Shown: positions 1 to 14,600 of the stretch, in pieces
Layout of the letters: each line of letters opens with the position of its first letter
Numbering within the stretch: the stretch's first letter is position 1
Assembly: GCA_009760885.1 (NCBI GenBank)
Contig: CM019715.1
Span: forward strand, 21,906,003-21,970,002
DNA from: Achatina immaculata
Taxonomy: Eukaryota; Mollusca; Gastropoda; Stylommatophora; Achatinidae
Direction: 5' to 3'
DNA length: 64,000 nucleotides
Program-made: the position numbers and the translations under genes
The notes under the pieces: model-generated
Database searches by the model: none
Seen by the model: only the letters and a program-made list of their open reading frames with translations
What the model was told of the DNA's origin: nothing

Positions 1-482
1 GGTTCTGTCTAACTTCCTCAGAGTTCTCCCTGGTGATCACAGCAGCCGGGACTGATGTGGCTCTTGTTGCGGTGTGTCTTTCTGAGAAGACTGGCATTAC
101 ATCTCATTGGGAGGACATCATGCAACAGAATCTTCTTGTGCACACCCCATTACCTGAAGGAAGCTTGACTGTTGTCATAGTGTCACCTGTTAGAAGTGCT
201 AGTAACTCACTGCTGAAGCACATTTTTTACCCAGTGTGTTATAGACTGTTAACCAGAATCTCAGCTTATTTGACCCACTCAATTTATCTTTTATCATTGC
301 ACAGTCTAACATTAGCAGACATACTATGTGGCATGTATACTATCATGTATATACAAGATATACATATATTACACACATGCTGTTTAACACAGAGTAGCAA
401 CACATCTAATCTATAAAAGTATAAATCTTACAATGTATCCCATAAAAATTCCATGTTTTTTTTTTGTTCTCTTTCCTCACAG
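1..482 (+). other. Intron sequence upstream of the first visible exon
   Basis: The 3' end is a long T/C tract followed by CAG at 480-482, a good acceptor for the exon at 483. No N-terminal CTLD half (WxxA..C..GG) is readable here in any frame, so the previous exon lies left of the window. The open frame at 33-416 has no recognisable domain and I do not call it a gene. Confidence 0.6.
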
Positions 483-547
483 ATCAGTAAAACTTCAGTG
501 ATGTCATACTGGATTGGACTCAATGATTTAGATACAGAAACATATAG
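483..547 (+). CDS. Lectin receptor exon 1 (of visible): CTLD-A core
   Basis: The exon starts in phase 0 after a CAG acceptor and ends in phase 2 before GTTTGT. It encodes SYWIGLNDLDTETY, with the WIGL core strand typical of CTLDs. The split serine codon AG|C is completed at 3344. The N-terminal half of this domain is missing from the window. Confidence 0.87.
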
Positions 548-3500
548 GTTTGTACAAATGGAAGTAAAAGTTGACGAAATTGTATAATTTTACTAAGTGT
601 AATAAGATCAGGTAAGAAAGAAAGGAAAAGTTGGGAAACAAATTGCAGTCAGAATATTCACAAGATGATAAAAATAAATACAAACATTTTAAAAACCACA
701 AACATCTTGGCAAACTCCTTCAGTTAGAAGACTGTGTCATTTGGCACCAAGAAGACCATGTCAAGTTTCAGTTACCCAGAATGAATGGGCACTAAGAAGA
801 CCATGTCAAGTTTCAGTTACCCAGAATGAATGGGCACCAAGAAGACCACGTCAAGTTTTAGTTACCAAGAATGAATGGGCACCAATAAGACCATGTCAAG
901 TTTTAGTTACCCAGAATGAATGGGCACCAAGAAGACCATGTCAAGTTTTAGTTACCAAGAATGAATGGGCACCAATAAGACCATGTCAAGTTTTAGTTAC
1001 CCAGAATGAATGGGCACCAAGAAGACCATTTCAAGTTTCAGTTACCCAGAATGAATGGTCACCAATAAGACCATGTCAAGTTTCAGTTGCCCAGAATGAA
1101 TGGGCACCAAGAAGACCATGTCAAGTTTCAGTTACCCAGAATGAATGGGCACCAATAAGACTATGTCAAGTTTCAGTTGCCCAGAATGAATGGGCACCAA
1201 GAAGACCATGCCAAGTTTCAGTTACCCAGAATGAATGGGCACTAAGAAGACCATGCCAAGTTTCAGTTACCTAGAATGAATGAGCACCAATAAGACTGTG
1301 TCAAGTTTCAGTTACCCAGAATGAATGGGCACTAAGAAGACCATGTCAAGTTCCACTGTTAGATAGAATGAAGGAGCACAAGAACCTGTTGTCAGAGCAC
1401 CAAGAAAACCATGTCAAGTTCCACTGTTAGCACAACAATCTATTGCTAAAGCACCTTGAAGAAGTGAAATAAGATGGTCAGTTCTGCTTCACAAGAAATG
1501 AAAACTGTACTGTCCCTCTATAACCCCCATCTTTGTTTCCATTTGTTTACCTCTCTGTAAATGGACGTAAACTGACACTACATGTAAACTGACACCTAGA
1601 TGTCAACTGCCACTAGATGTAAACTGACACTAAATGTCAAATGACACTGGATGGAAACTGACATCAGATGTAAACTCAACATTTCTTCAAATAAAAAGAA
1701 AAATGAGGAAAAAAAAAAACCCCAACTTTTTGCATTCACGGTAATGCAGTTTTAATTAGACTCTCTATTATCCATTGAATTCTTATTGGTTTCAAACTGA
1801 CCAATAAGACTGTCAGATGTCTTCCAGCATTCTTATAATTTCTGTGTGTCTCACTTTATCAAATGCTTTATAGTACTCTATGAAGCATAAGTATAGGTTC
1901 ATCTTTACTTCTATCGATCTCTCCATTAGTGTTCTTATTATATATATGGCGTTACTTGTGTCTTTTCTTTCGACGAAGCCACACTGTTCTTCAGCGATTT
2001 CTGGTTTTATTTTGCTCCTGGCTCTTCTCATAACAATACGAAGTAACATGGCTCATAAGACTAATGGTTCGATGGTCTTCACATTCAACTGCACCTTGTT
2101 TCTTTGGTAGGCAATAAAAATTTATTGCACAAGGTCTGATAGGACATAGCAGTGAGGGTCGAGAACAAATAGGAGCATTCCAAGACATAAAATTGGGAGT
2201 GAGACAAGGATGTGTTTTATCTCCTGACCTCATCTCCTTGTACAGTGAAAACATAATGAGACATATAGAGAACATGCCAGGAATATCAGTTGGAGGGTAC
2301 AACCGTAACAACTTAAGATATGCAGACGACACAGTCCTGATTGCTAAAAGTGAAAGGGAGCTACAGGCTCTTCTGGACATTGTGGTTCATGAAAGTAAAA
2401 ATAAAGGTCTCAGCCTGAACAAATAGAAGACTGAAGTGATGGTCATCTCAAAGAAAAGAATACCACCAAAATGTAGCATTACCATCGATGGCACTGAAAC
2501 AAGTTGATAGATTCAAGTACTTAGGAACAATTATAACAGCTGATGGGAAATGTCACAAACAAATAAAAAGCAGATATGCTCAGGCCAAGTCAGCATTCCA
2601 GAAAATGAGAAATATCTTGTGCAACAGATCCATATCAATGGAAACAAGATTCAGAGTACTTAAATGTTACATTGAGCCAGTTTTGTTTTATGGATGTGAA
2701 GCATGGTCCCTGAATAAGAGAGTACAGCGAGAAATGGAGGCCATGGAAATGTGGTTCATAAGAAGGATGTTGAAGGTACCATGGACTGCTAAGAAAACCA
2801 GTGAAGAAGTCTTAAGAGAGGCTGGAGTTAAAAAGCAAATTATAGCAAAGATCAGAGACAGACAAGTGAGATTTATAGGACATTTCCTGAGAAGAGGAAA
2901 ATTGGAACACACTATGGCAACTGGAAAAACTGAAGGAAAAAGAGACAGGGGAAGACAAAAAGAAGTTACCAGATGAGCTGTCAGTGTGGCTATGAAGAAA
3001 GTCACCGGCAGATCTCATAATCAAGCCTGAAGACAGGGAGTTGTGGAGGGAAATGATCGCCTACACCATGTGGCATGACACTTGAATTGTCACCAACTGG
3101 AGAGAGAAGATTAGGAATAGAGGAATGGAGGCATACTTTATCTGCATCAGTGAGCCTTAGTGGCTTGGAAAGCTGAAGAAGATATATTTCTCTCTGAACC
3201 TTAAGTGCCCAGGGTACATGGGGTGAAGAAAATATATATATATATATATAAGTGCATGAGGAACAAGTTTAAACTTCATGGATATATAGATAAATAATAG
3301 GCAGCACTTCATGTAGAACCTTTCATTTTGTCTATATTTTCAGCTGGTCAGACAACAGCCCTGTAGGTTATGTGAGCTGGGCATTTAATGAACCAAATGA
3401 TGCCTTTGGTGGGGAGGGCTGTGTGCAAATGAGATCTAATGGTAAGCAGCTGTTATTCTTCATATTTAAGTTCTCAGAATCAAAAGTTTGATAACTTAAA

Positions 3501-6500
3501 CTTGTACCAGGATAACAGCAATGGATGTAAAACATTGGGGACACATGTGGGGAAACTACTGCTGACAAAAGGATTGATGGAAGTGACTCATCCCCTTGTC
3601 AAAGCAGTTGTGCATATGAAATTGAACAAAGTGCATGCTATAATTTTGGGACATGAAAAAAAGTGAATCTACAGTGATTATTAATCATAATGATGGTTTT
3701 CTATATCATCCCAGTAATGATAAATCTAATTTAGGCTTCAAGGTGAATTCAAGTTGTATAGGATGGATATGAACTGGTTCTGAGTTAATAAAATTTTAAA
3801 CTGATGTGACCCTTTATGACCTTTATTCTGTCAGATTATAGAAAAAAAGCTGTTTTTTAAATATCTTTTAAACTGCAAGATTCATATTACACATCATAAT
3901 AGTACACAGTTCATGCAAGTGTAGCGTATTGTACTATAGTGGCCCCCTAGAGGCTATATTTTCATTGACCTGTCAGTATAGCAGAAAGTGATGTCTTCAG
4001 TATCATGTCAGTCCACCTTTCATTCACAACTGAAGAAGGAGCCAAGTACCCATTTTTTGCAATTGGGTGACTATGGCATCTTTGACTAGATTTGAACCCT
4101 TGACCTTGCTGTGAGAAACCAGTGCACTAACCACATTATTATTCAGGAACTCATTCAGAATATAATACTGCCTTTTAAGTTTCTGTTCAGCTTCATTGAG
4201 AGTATGCATGCAGGAAACTCACTACTGTAAAGAGCGGAAAAACAACACAACTCCTTCAGATCATCAGAGGAAGTACCTACCTCAGACAAGTGTTTCAGCT
4301 CTATTAAACTCCTGACACTCTAAGGGGCGTGGGCCCTTCTGGGTCATGACTCCCAGCGGTCTTGTGAGTTGTTGCTTTTTTTTTCTTCCCAGAATTGAAG
4401 CTGTGATCCTTCAGTGTGCACTGCACTTTGAAGTGCATCGTTAGCGATTTAGCTACAGAGGACTGGTATTGGTTGTGACAAACAAAAGTATTTATGTTCT
4501 CAATGCTTTTTTCGCATACTCCACAGCCAGCATGAAGCCTTTTCTGCTGTTTCTAAAAGGCTTTTCAATGCCCTTGCTCTTGCTTGTCCTCTTATGCCCA
4601 GTTGCTTACATAGGTCATAAGCTTATGTTGCTACGAATCCTCTCGCTCCCACTTATACAGCTATATAATTTTTGCCCTGAGAGTATTTTTGTTCTGACAA
4701 TGGCTTTGAAAATGCACTAATAAAATATAATTTGTCATGCTGCTCTTGGGAAGGTCTCTGGAGTGACTATCAATGCCAGAGTCAGTTTGGCTTCATCTGC
4801 AAAAAAAGGCCAGGGGGTTGGCGGCGACCAACTGCAACAACCCAGTCTACGGCTGGTGGATGTCCTAGGGATTTTGTCTCCCTGCCTTCATGTAAGTACC
4901 TTTTCTGTAACAGGATATCAAGGCATTTATAAATGCTGTCAGAACTGATTTCAGCATAGGCAAGTGGCCTTTTCAGTGCAGTTTGTGAACATTGATTGAT
5001 AGTGTCACTGTCACACAAAGATATTTTTCCACTTTCAGTGATTCAGTCTCAGAAACATTATAGTGATTTACTGGAATTTAACTTTGAAAATTACTGAAAA
5101 TATGAAATGAAGAAAAGCAACATGTATGGTTAAAGTGTATTATTTTGTATGGTTTGTGGACAAAATTCAATTCAGATTAAAAATATGTAATATTTCAGCT
5201 ATCAGCTTCTTGAGGGGAAAGAATTAACAATGACAATGAAGAGAGTTTATGTGAAAGATGAAAACAGAGGCTGAGGATTAGTTTTGTTTTAAATGAAACT
5301 TCCAGAGTTGCTGTGTTTTGATCAATAGGGTATACATCTAAACATGTCCTGGAAGTGTTTAAGTATGCAATGAGAACATGCCATTCACATTTCACAGAGA
5401 TAAGACATATGAGCAAACAACAACCTATCTCATGGGTGATCAGAAAAAGAAGATGGACATAAGTAGGCCATGTGATGAGAAGAAATAATCAGATAATACC
5501 AAAACAAGCTATCAAGTGGAGCACAACAGGCCAAAGAAAAAGAGGTAGACCACCTGAAACTCTAAAGAGGACATTGTTAAGAGAAGTGAGTTTAGTGGGC
5601 ATAACGATCCCTTGATGAGGTTGAAAAACTCGTCGAAAACAGGTGAAAACCTGGCAAACAACTATGCAAGCCATATGTGACGTTTAACGACACGAGAAGG
5701 ATGTAAGATTCACTGTTTATGAAATACTCTGTTTTGAAAGTTTATCTTCACGACAAAGTAATCAATGTTCGTTAATCTCTTAATCTATTTTTTGTCTGAC
5801 AGTGAGTTACTGCTATTATGTTGGTGGGACAACAAATGACACACGCAAAAATTATAATAACGCAACAACTGCATGTAATCAGATGATCAGCAAGGCTACC
5901 CTTGCTTCTGTACACTCAAGTCTGGAAGAAAGTTAGTGAATTCTTTGTAATCTTTTGGGCTATGTTGTACATCTCTGTCCATTTGTTATGAAATAATGCT
6001 TTAAGGAGACTATTAAAACTTTGAAAAAATTTTTCTGTGGTAGAAGTGCAACAATAAATCTAGAAGAAAAAAAAAACTGTATACTAGTACTTAGTTATTA
6101 GTGACAGCAATGTGAATGTAATAGCAATGCCAACAATAAATTAGAAAATAAATCTAGAAGAAAAAAGTCTGTACACTATTACTTAGTTTACACCAGAAAG
6201 GAAGTTAGAATCAGAATTGCAAAAGCAGCATTGATCTTCAAGAATCTTGAGAACATATGGCATTCAAAAGTTATAAGTACAACCAAGTTAAGATTATTCA
6301 ATTCAGATGTGATTTCCACCCTCATTTATGCATGTGAAAGCTGGAAAAAAAAACTAAAGAAATAGACAAGAAATTAGACTCTCGTGAAAACAAATGCCTA
6401 AGGAAAATTCTCTGTATAAAGTGGAGTGAATTCAAGAACAACGCAGAGATAAAGAAAATGAGTGAACAACAACTTGTCTCATGGGTGATCATAAAATGGA

Positions 6501-9500
6501 GATTGACATATATTGGTCACGTGATGAGAAGAAACAGCTAGAGAGAATCCCAAAACAAGTTATCAAGTGGAACACAACAGGCTGAAGAAAAAGAGGTCTA
6601 CCATGTGAAACTCCAAAGAGGACATTGTTAAGAGAGGGCAAATTAGTGATGAGGTTGAAAAGTTCACTGTAAACAGGAAAACTTGATGAATTACCATGCA
6701 AGCCCTATATGACCTTTAAAGGCATGGGAAGGATATTAGATTACTTAGTTATTAGTGATAGTAGTGTGAATGTAGTAGCAATATCAGCAGTAAGTTAGAA
6801 AATAAGTGTAAGAAAAATAACAGTATACCAGTTCTTAGTCATTAGTGATAGTTATTTGAACAGTGACTGTATGCTTATGTAAACTCTGCGGATGTTTTCT
6901 AAAAATAGTGACCAATGAGAAGCGTGCATGAAAGTGACTGCTTTCTCAAGATGAGATGAACGGAGCACTCTGGTATGACCAGTCTAGCTGTAAAAGAGAA
7001 CACCTGATCCAAGAGTTAGGAAAATCTTCTTGCACATGGAAATATGAAAATATTTGTCTTCGTGATAAGCTCCAATCCAGGGCAGCTGTTATTGATATAA
7101 TTAGAAGGAAAGATTTCAAGTAAAAAGTCCTACAGACATGTAACTCTACCACAGCTGAAATAAGTTACAGGAAAAATTATACAATTATAAAATCTATTTG
7201 AATAATTCAATATATGTTTGAATAACTTGTATGCTTATTTATAGCTCCACATTATATGTCCATACAGCTATACTTGTTTCTTCACAGAATTTATCCTTAT
7301 CTTGACTGCCAATTTGAGGAGTCCAGCTTGGATTGGGCTAAATGATAGAAGGGTCAATAACCAGTTTGAATGGGTTGATAATACTATTGTGTCTTATACT
7401 CATTGGGGACCTGGTCAGCCAAATGAAAATACCCAAGACAGGAGGCCTGATGCTAGGGTAGGCAACGTTCATTTGTCGTAAATATATAAATATTAGGAAA
7501 GACACCAGATTAAAGAAAGGAAAATTGTGGATGGTGGCTGCAAAGTATTCCGTACGAACAGTAATTGACATTGACAAACACGCTTCCCTGGGACCAGACT
7601 AGATTCAGTGCAGCAGTCTGATGTTCAGGGCAACTGATAGCAGGAGATTTCCACATTTTCTGGCCTTTTGCTATCTTCTTGGCTGTCTTCCACATCAGTC
7701 CTTTGTTTACTAGCATTTTATATGAATAAACATCTCCATGTCTATTTGAATCATCATATGCTTCTTTTGCCATGTGGAGTCCATTTCAAAGCTGTTCCTG
7801 GTAAGGATTTGTCTGACACTCTCATAATGTGACCAATGCATCACCACCTTTCAGTCACTACAGTTTTGTTTGTCTCTCTCAACAAGATATCATTTCTTCT
7901 GATATCTGGCTGATATTTTGATGTAAAGTAGACATTTGTTTTGAAAGGTTTCAAGTACACCTGACCATCACTAATTCAGCATCATCGGGACCTGTTAGAT
8001 GTTGCATAAGTGATTTTGCTGGATTACGATGAATACACTTAACCCAAAGACCAACCACTTCATCTACCTTTAAAATAGCCTGTAAGTCAGCACATGTAGA
8101 TTTATAAAGGAAAAAGAAAAATTAAATGGAAATCAAATGAAATGTTAATGAAACACAGGTAAAATACTGTAAAGGTTTTCAAGTATATCTCATTCTGTTG
8201 CCTTACATAAGAAGCTTCATCATTGCCACTTCCAAAGAAAAGAGCTAGAATTTGCAACAAAGCAGTTAACAAGTCTTGAGGTGAAGAGCTGTCAGGATTA
8301 CTTGAACAATAATAAGAATACACAAAAGACAGTTAGAAATGCCTTGAAAATTCTTAAAGCCAGCAGATGCAACTACCAAACAGTAGTGGCAGGTCAGTTT
8401 GGTGACTCAGGAACCTGAAATGTCTCTCATGGAAATTGGTGCCAGCTTACTAATTGAACCAGATAACTGATTGCTGGATTTGTGATGGTCAAGTATATAT
8501 GCATATATGTATCATTCTCCAGAATTTGCTCCTGTATATTAAGACACTTAAAACATTCTAAGAGAATATTCTAAGAACGGTCATCACAGAACCAGGCATA
8601 AAAATTGGAGGATACAACATTAACAACCTTCGGAATACTGACGACACTGTACTGATAGCTGAGAACCAACAAGACCTGCAGAATCTCTTGGATAAAGTCG
8701 CCAAAGAAAGTGAACAGAAAGGCCTGACTTTGAACATCAAAAAGACAGAGACTTATATCTAAGAAACAGAATCCACCAGCATGCAGTATTAAATTAAATG
8801 CAACTATTCTAAAGCAGGTGAAGAAATTCAAATACCTTGGAGCAGTAATAACTTCAGATGGGAAATGCAGAACAGAAATTAGGAACAGAATAGGCCAAGC
8901 AAAGACTGCAGTTCAGAGAATGAGAAACATATTAACTAACACATCCTTATCAATGAATGTTAGAAAACAAGTCCTAAAATGCTATATTGAACCTATCTTG
9001 TAATATGGAAGTGAATCATGGACAATAGGCAAGTCTGCTCAAGAATCATTGGAAGCAGCAGAAATGTGGTTTATTAGAAGAATGTTGCGAATCCCCTGGA
9101 CAGCAAAAACAACTAATGAAGAATGTATGAGAAGAGCTGGAGAGACAAAAAAAACCTTGTCAAAAAGATAAGAGAGAGACAATGTACTTTCATAGGACAT
9201 GCAATGAGAAGAGGGGGCATTGAAAATATTATAACAACAGGAAAAATAGAAGGAAAAGATCAAGAGGAAGACCAAGAGAAATGATACTGGATAGAGTCTG
9301 ATGGGATGGTGTTAGAGGAGATCACCAACTGAACTGATGGCCTGCATGAAGGATCGTGTACTCTGGAGAAGCATAATAGCCAATGCCAGTTGGCATGGCA
9401 CCTGATGATGATGATGATGAAAACATTACTGTTGAATATTGTATTTGTAAACATTTGGTTTACTCTTGAATATTCTGCATTTGGTTTACTCTTGAATATT

Positions 9501-11623
9501 CTGCATTTGGTTTTCTTGATTATCTTCTTGAGGATGAAAACTATAAAAAAAATATTGCAATTTGAGCACAATGTATGGACCTGTATATTCTTATATTTTG
9601 TGTGATACTACATTTCTAATCCTACACAGAGAGACTGTGTAGATGTAGAGGTTGGACGTCTTCCTGGAACTTGGAATGACAGGCAGTGTAATTCACGTAT
9701 GGCTTACATTTGTGAGGCAAAGAAAGGTGAGTAAATGAATATGAGATAAAACATGAATGATGAGCTTGAGATAAGCCTAGAAAATATACACATAAAACAA
9801 AATGCATGTCAGCATCTAAAAAACTGACAAAGACATAAAATATAATCTTAACAGAGATCTAATTGCTCGTTTTATGATTATTATTTCTTCTTCTTCTTAG
9901 GTGTTCGCTCTCGAAAAAGCATTAGATAGTTTTCAAGCTAGGTGCCTTTCAGTCTGACACATCCAGGTATGGCCTGGCTTGACTTTAGGTCAGGGTTTGC
10001 CTTTTCATTTCAATCCCTGTTCACTCTTTCAGACTAGTCATTTACTAGGGGCACCAACAGAGGTAGAGTGGGTTTTGGTCAACTGTAGTTAACTACCCCT
10101 GAAGCAAGCAGGCACCTATGGGTTGCTAATTGCTATCTCGCTGACCTTGCATACTGCATATCCAGCCTTCTTATGGTTCTTAAGCATCAGCCCTCTTCAT
10201 ACCTAGAGATACAAAAACTTTCTATCCAATCTGGCTTTAATAAGCTTTATTGCTACTGTGTTTATTCTCACAAAATTAAAAAAATTGTTAGCAATTTATA
10301 TACCTTTCCCCTGGGAAGAACTGTGTTAAGAACACACTTATCTTAGCATAGTCTTTGTGAGACAGGGAACATAGATCTGTTTGCTTAAAAACTCTCACCT
10401 ACTTCTGTGGCTCAGAAACCTGTAGCAATCAACATTAATTGTAATTGTTATTTTTATAAAATGTAATGTCAGATTGGTGGATGGATGGGGACATGGAGAT
10501 TGCTGGCAGGGATGAAGAAAATCTGGTGTGAAACCAATGAATCCAGGACGTGACAAGCCTATTGGTCTTTACAACAATGGCTATCAGAGTGATTTAAACA
10601 AAACAGAGCCAGCAGACTATAGTTGGTGGGGAATGGATATTGCTGAAGCACTCATCGGATTTCTCATCCCAAAGTCAGAGTGTCACTGTGGAACTGTCTC
10701 AAAGCCTTCTGGCCAGCCAATGTTGCATGTTGGATCTGTTGTGAAGAGGCTTAAGTACAGCTGCCAGAGGCTGGAAAACAAAGTTTTGGCTAGGCCAGCC
10801 TACACCACTGTCTTCATAGCAGTCCAAGCAAGACACAGTCTGCCCTATCAAGGAAAGGAGCTGAGGTCGAAGGTACCCAGCCAAAAGGCATATCGCAAAA
10901 ATCAGGGTACCATGCATCATCACCGATGTACATACAAAGAAGAAGATATACTTCTCACACTCACTATATAGCACTGCATATTAATAAGAAGTATTCACAA
11001 TTTATCATTCAGATGTAATATATTTAAAACTATAAGCAGAAGAAATGTGATTTGGGAGAAGGATGCAACTTGTACTCAGGCAATAACAGCTCCAGCAAAG
11101 TTTATCTTTTCTTATTGTTAGGTTCAGCATATCCCACTGTGGCACCAAACACAACAGGCTGTCATTCTGGATATCAGAGGTTTCGCAACAGCTGCTACAA
11201 ATACTACAGAGATCGAGATGACTGGACCACAGCTCAGAGCATTTGTGTTGCTGATGGTGCTAACTTGGTCACTCTCAGCAGTGGGTGAGTAGTTAGCCTG
11301 TGCCATCTTGCGTCTTAATAACACAGTAAATCTGACATCAAACCAAATAAATCTACGCTGTGAGCTTTTGTTTCAGGTCTGTATCCAGATATGGTATGCC
11401 AGCTCAAAAATCTCTTTTGGCCATGTAAATATTTTTTTATTATTGTAACCCCCAACTGGTGTATACAATATTTAAGAATTACTACTTGAAACACAGAGAA
11501 ATTTGGGAAGGTAAAATGGCCAGGCGTGATACTGACAACATCACACTTTCATGTCCTGAAGGTCATGGAAAATACAGGCCTAACACCGTATTCCCCAATA
11601 TGCCTTAATGACATGGAAATGGG

Positions 11624-11657
<34 letters not shown>

Positions 11658-14600
11658 ACTTGAAACACAAGTTTTCTCATAAAGGTTAGTGGCTGGTGAT
11701 CCACTCTTTTTCATACTCATTCCAGTGATTTATGATTCATACATGTTAATATGTTAAACATGTTAATATGTCAGACATGAAAAGATATGATTCCCCACTT
11801 TGAGCCAGTGTTGGCCCAAAAGGAATATCAATCAATCAATCAATCAATCAATATGAGTAAAAAGAATTCATTGTTTAAGAAATTATATCTACAAATATTG
11901 ATTACATGGGCAATGATATTGAATTTTGATGACTCCTTCTTCTTCAATCTTCCTGGAACTATGAGCTGGTGATCTTTGCAGCTGGTATGGGGAAGATACT
12001 GTGGCGCAGCATTGTATCATCTTGGAAGTGGCTTTTGATGGCCATTTTTTTTTCATTCCTGGAGTGGAACTAAAAAAGCAGCAGGTGTGCAGTACTTCTT
12101 TAGAAGACTCCACCACCATGAGGACTATGGTAATCCCTGCCAGGCTAAGACTGTAACTGGGAGTATCAACAGAGAGATGGGACAGGTCTTGGTTGGCTAT
12201 GGTTTGCCAACCCCAATAGTATAATATCAGCTATGAGCCACTGCTTATCAAATCAGACAAGTCTTCACCCCCATTTTGAGTATATTATTTATAAAAATTT
12301 GATAATGTGTTGTAGATCTTCATGTTTTGTTGTTGGTGGCTGTCCTTCTCCAAACTGTGATTTTAACTGTACCTAAGGTTAAAACTGAAAAGCCTATACA
12401 AGAAATCAATACCCAGAAAGATTAACAGTCATAGCCTCTCATTCATTCATTCATTTGCATGTCCCTTGCGGAACTTTGCGTCCCAAACAGCAATCCTGTA
12501 GGCCTCTCGGTTGTGAGCAAGATGGCCTGCTGCTGATGCATCCAGTCATAGCCTACAAGAAGAAAATACCAACAGTGATTTCAATCTGGAACTTACCAAA
12601 CATTTCGCAGCACTCAACGAGGTAGACGAGACAGATTTAGATGAATTATGAAATTCATACAGCACAGCCATAATCATGGCAGTAAACGCAAGCTCTGGGC
12701 TGCAAAAAAAAAACAAATAGAAAAGCATGGATACTGGAAAACATGCAAACACATACGTGAAAGACATGCAGCCAAATTAGCCATGTTGAACATAAAGACA
12801 GATCTTGGAAAAGATTTGGCAAAAGCAACATACAGAGAACTAGACAATAAAGTAAAAAGATCAGCTAGAGGAGAGAAGAGATAATATATAATATGGTGAA
12901 AGCAGCAGAAACAGGAGACAGCAAAATTCTCTATATATATACGAAAGAGTCTAACGGGTACTATTACATCCAAAGAAAGGCCAGTCTTTAGCAAAACTGG
13001 CACCCTATTAACATCAAATAAAGACCAAAAATAAAGATCGGCTGAACACTTTCAAGAAATACTTAATCACCACACCCAAAATAATTGATAAACCTTGAAA
13101 CTGACTTACCAATCCCACAACTAAGTGTCAACCTAGATGAAATTACATTGAATGAAAATGAAACAGCATTGAGTCTAATGGCTAACAGCAAAGCTGCAGG
13201 TGAAGATGAAGTAACAGCTGAAATGTTAAAAGCTATTAATAGTGACAACATGAGACAACTGCAGAAAATGTTTAATAAAGTTTGAAAAGAAGAAAAGATC
13301 CCTTCTAAATGGAAAAAAAGGAATCATTGTTAAAATAAAAAAAATAAAAAAAGTAACGTTAGTGACTGCAATAATTGGAAAGGAGTAACCTTACAATGAG
13401 CTATGTCAAAAGCATTTTGCAAAGTCTTTCTAATAGACTTAAAGATATAGTGGATACTACAATGAGAGAAGAACAGGCAGGATTTTGAAAAGGGAGAAGC
13501 TGTCATGGCCAGATCTACTCTAAGAATAGTACTTGAAGAACATATTGAAAAACAAAAACCATTAATCCTGAACTTCATAGACTTTAAAAAGGCATTTGAT
13601 AGCATACACAGAGATTCATTATGGAGATTTTTAAGAATATATGGAATACCACCTAAAATTGTCAACATCGTTAAGGATCTCTACAATGGATATGTTTGTG
13701 CAGTCAACACAGAAGAAGGAATGAGTGAATGGTTCCAGATTGAAACAGGCATGAAACAAGTATGTATACAATCTTCCTTGCTTTTTGGAATTGCCATAGA
13801 CTTCATAATGAAAAATGTTGCACAGGTAAACAAGGATTGACTGGGTACATGGGACTCAAATAGAAGATCTTGATTTTGCAGATGACATAAGTCTTATCAG
13901 TGACGGTATGAATTTGATGCAGGAAAAAACAGATACCCTATCTTCACTGGCTAGTAAAACAGGACTTGAAATTAACAAGGACAAAACAAAAATAATGAAA
14001 CTTCCCATTAATCAAGAAGGAAAAATACACATAGATGGAATAGCTGTTGAAGAAGTAAACCAATTTGCATACCTTGGCAGCTACATAGACCAGAATGCTG
14101 ACACCAGAAAGGAAGTTAGAATTAGAATTGCAAAAGCAGCATTGACCTTTAAGAATCTTGAGAACATATGGCACTCTAAAGTTATAAGCACAAAAATTAT
14201 TCAATTCAGATGTAATATCCGGCCTCATTTATGAATGCAAAAGCTGGAGAACAGGTAAAGAAATAAACAATAAATTAGATTCTTTTGAAAACAAATGCCT
14301 CAGGAAAATACTCGGTATAAAGTGTAATGAATTCAAGAATAATGCAGAGATAAGGCATATGAATGAACAACAACCTATCTCATTGGTGATCAGAAAAAGG
14401 AGATGGACATATGTCAGTCATGAAATGAGAAGAAACAGTAAAAGAATTGCAAAACAAGCTGGAACACAACAGGCCAAAGAAAAAGAGGTTGACCATGTGA
14501 AACTCTAAAGAGGACATTGTTAAGAGCAGTCAAATTAGTAGGCATAAAACCCCTTGATGAGGTTGAAAAGCTTGCCAAAAGCAGGAAAACTTGACAAAAG

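Noticed and set aside
33..416. 127-codon open frame at the left edge
   Set aside because: No domain, no splice-consistent link to the lectin exon at 483, and no CTLD residues; likely intron.
741..1274. 177-codon repeat protein
   Set aside because: Produced by a 45-bp minisatellite; lies wholly inside an intron.
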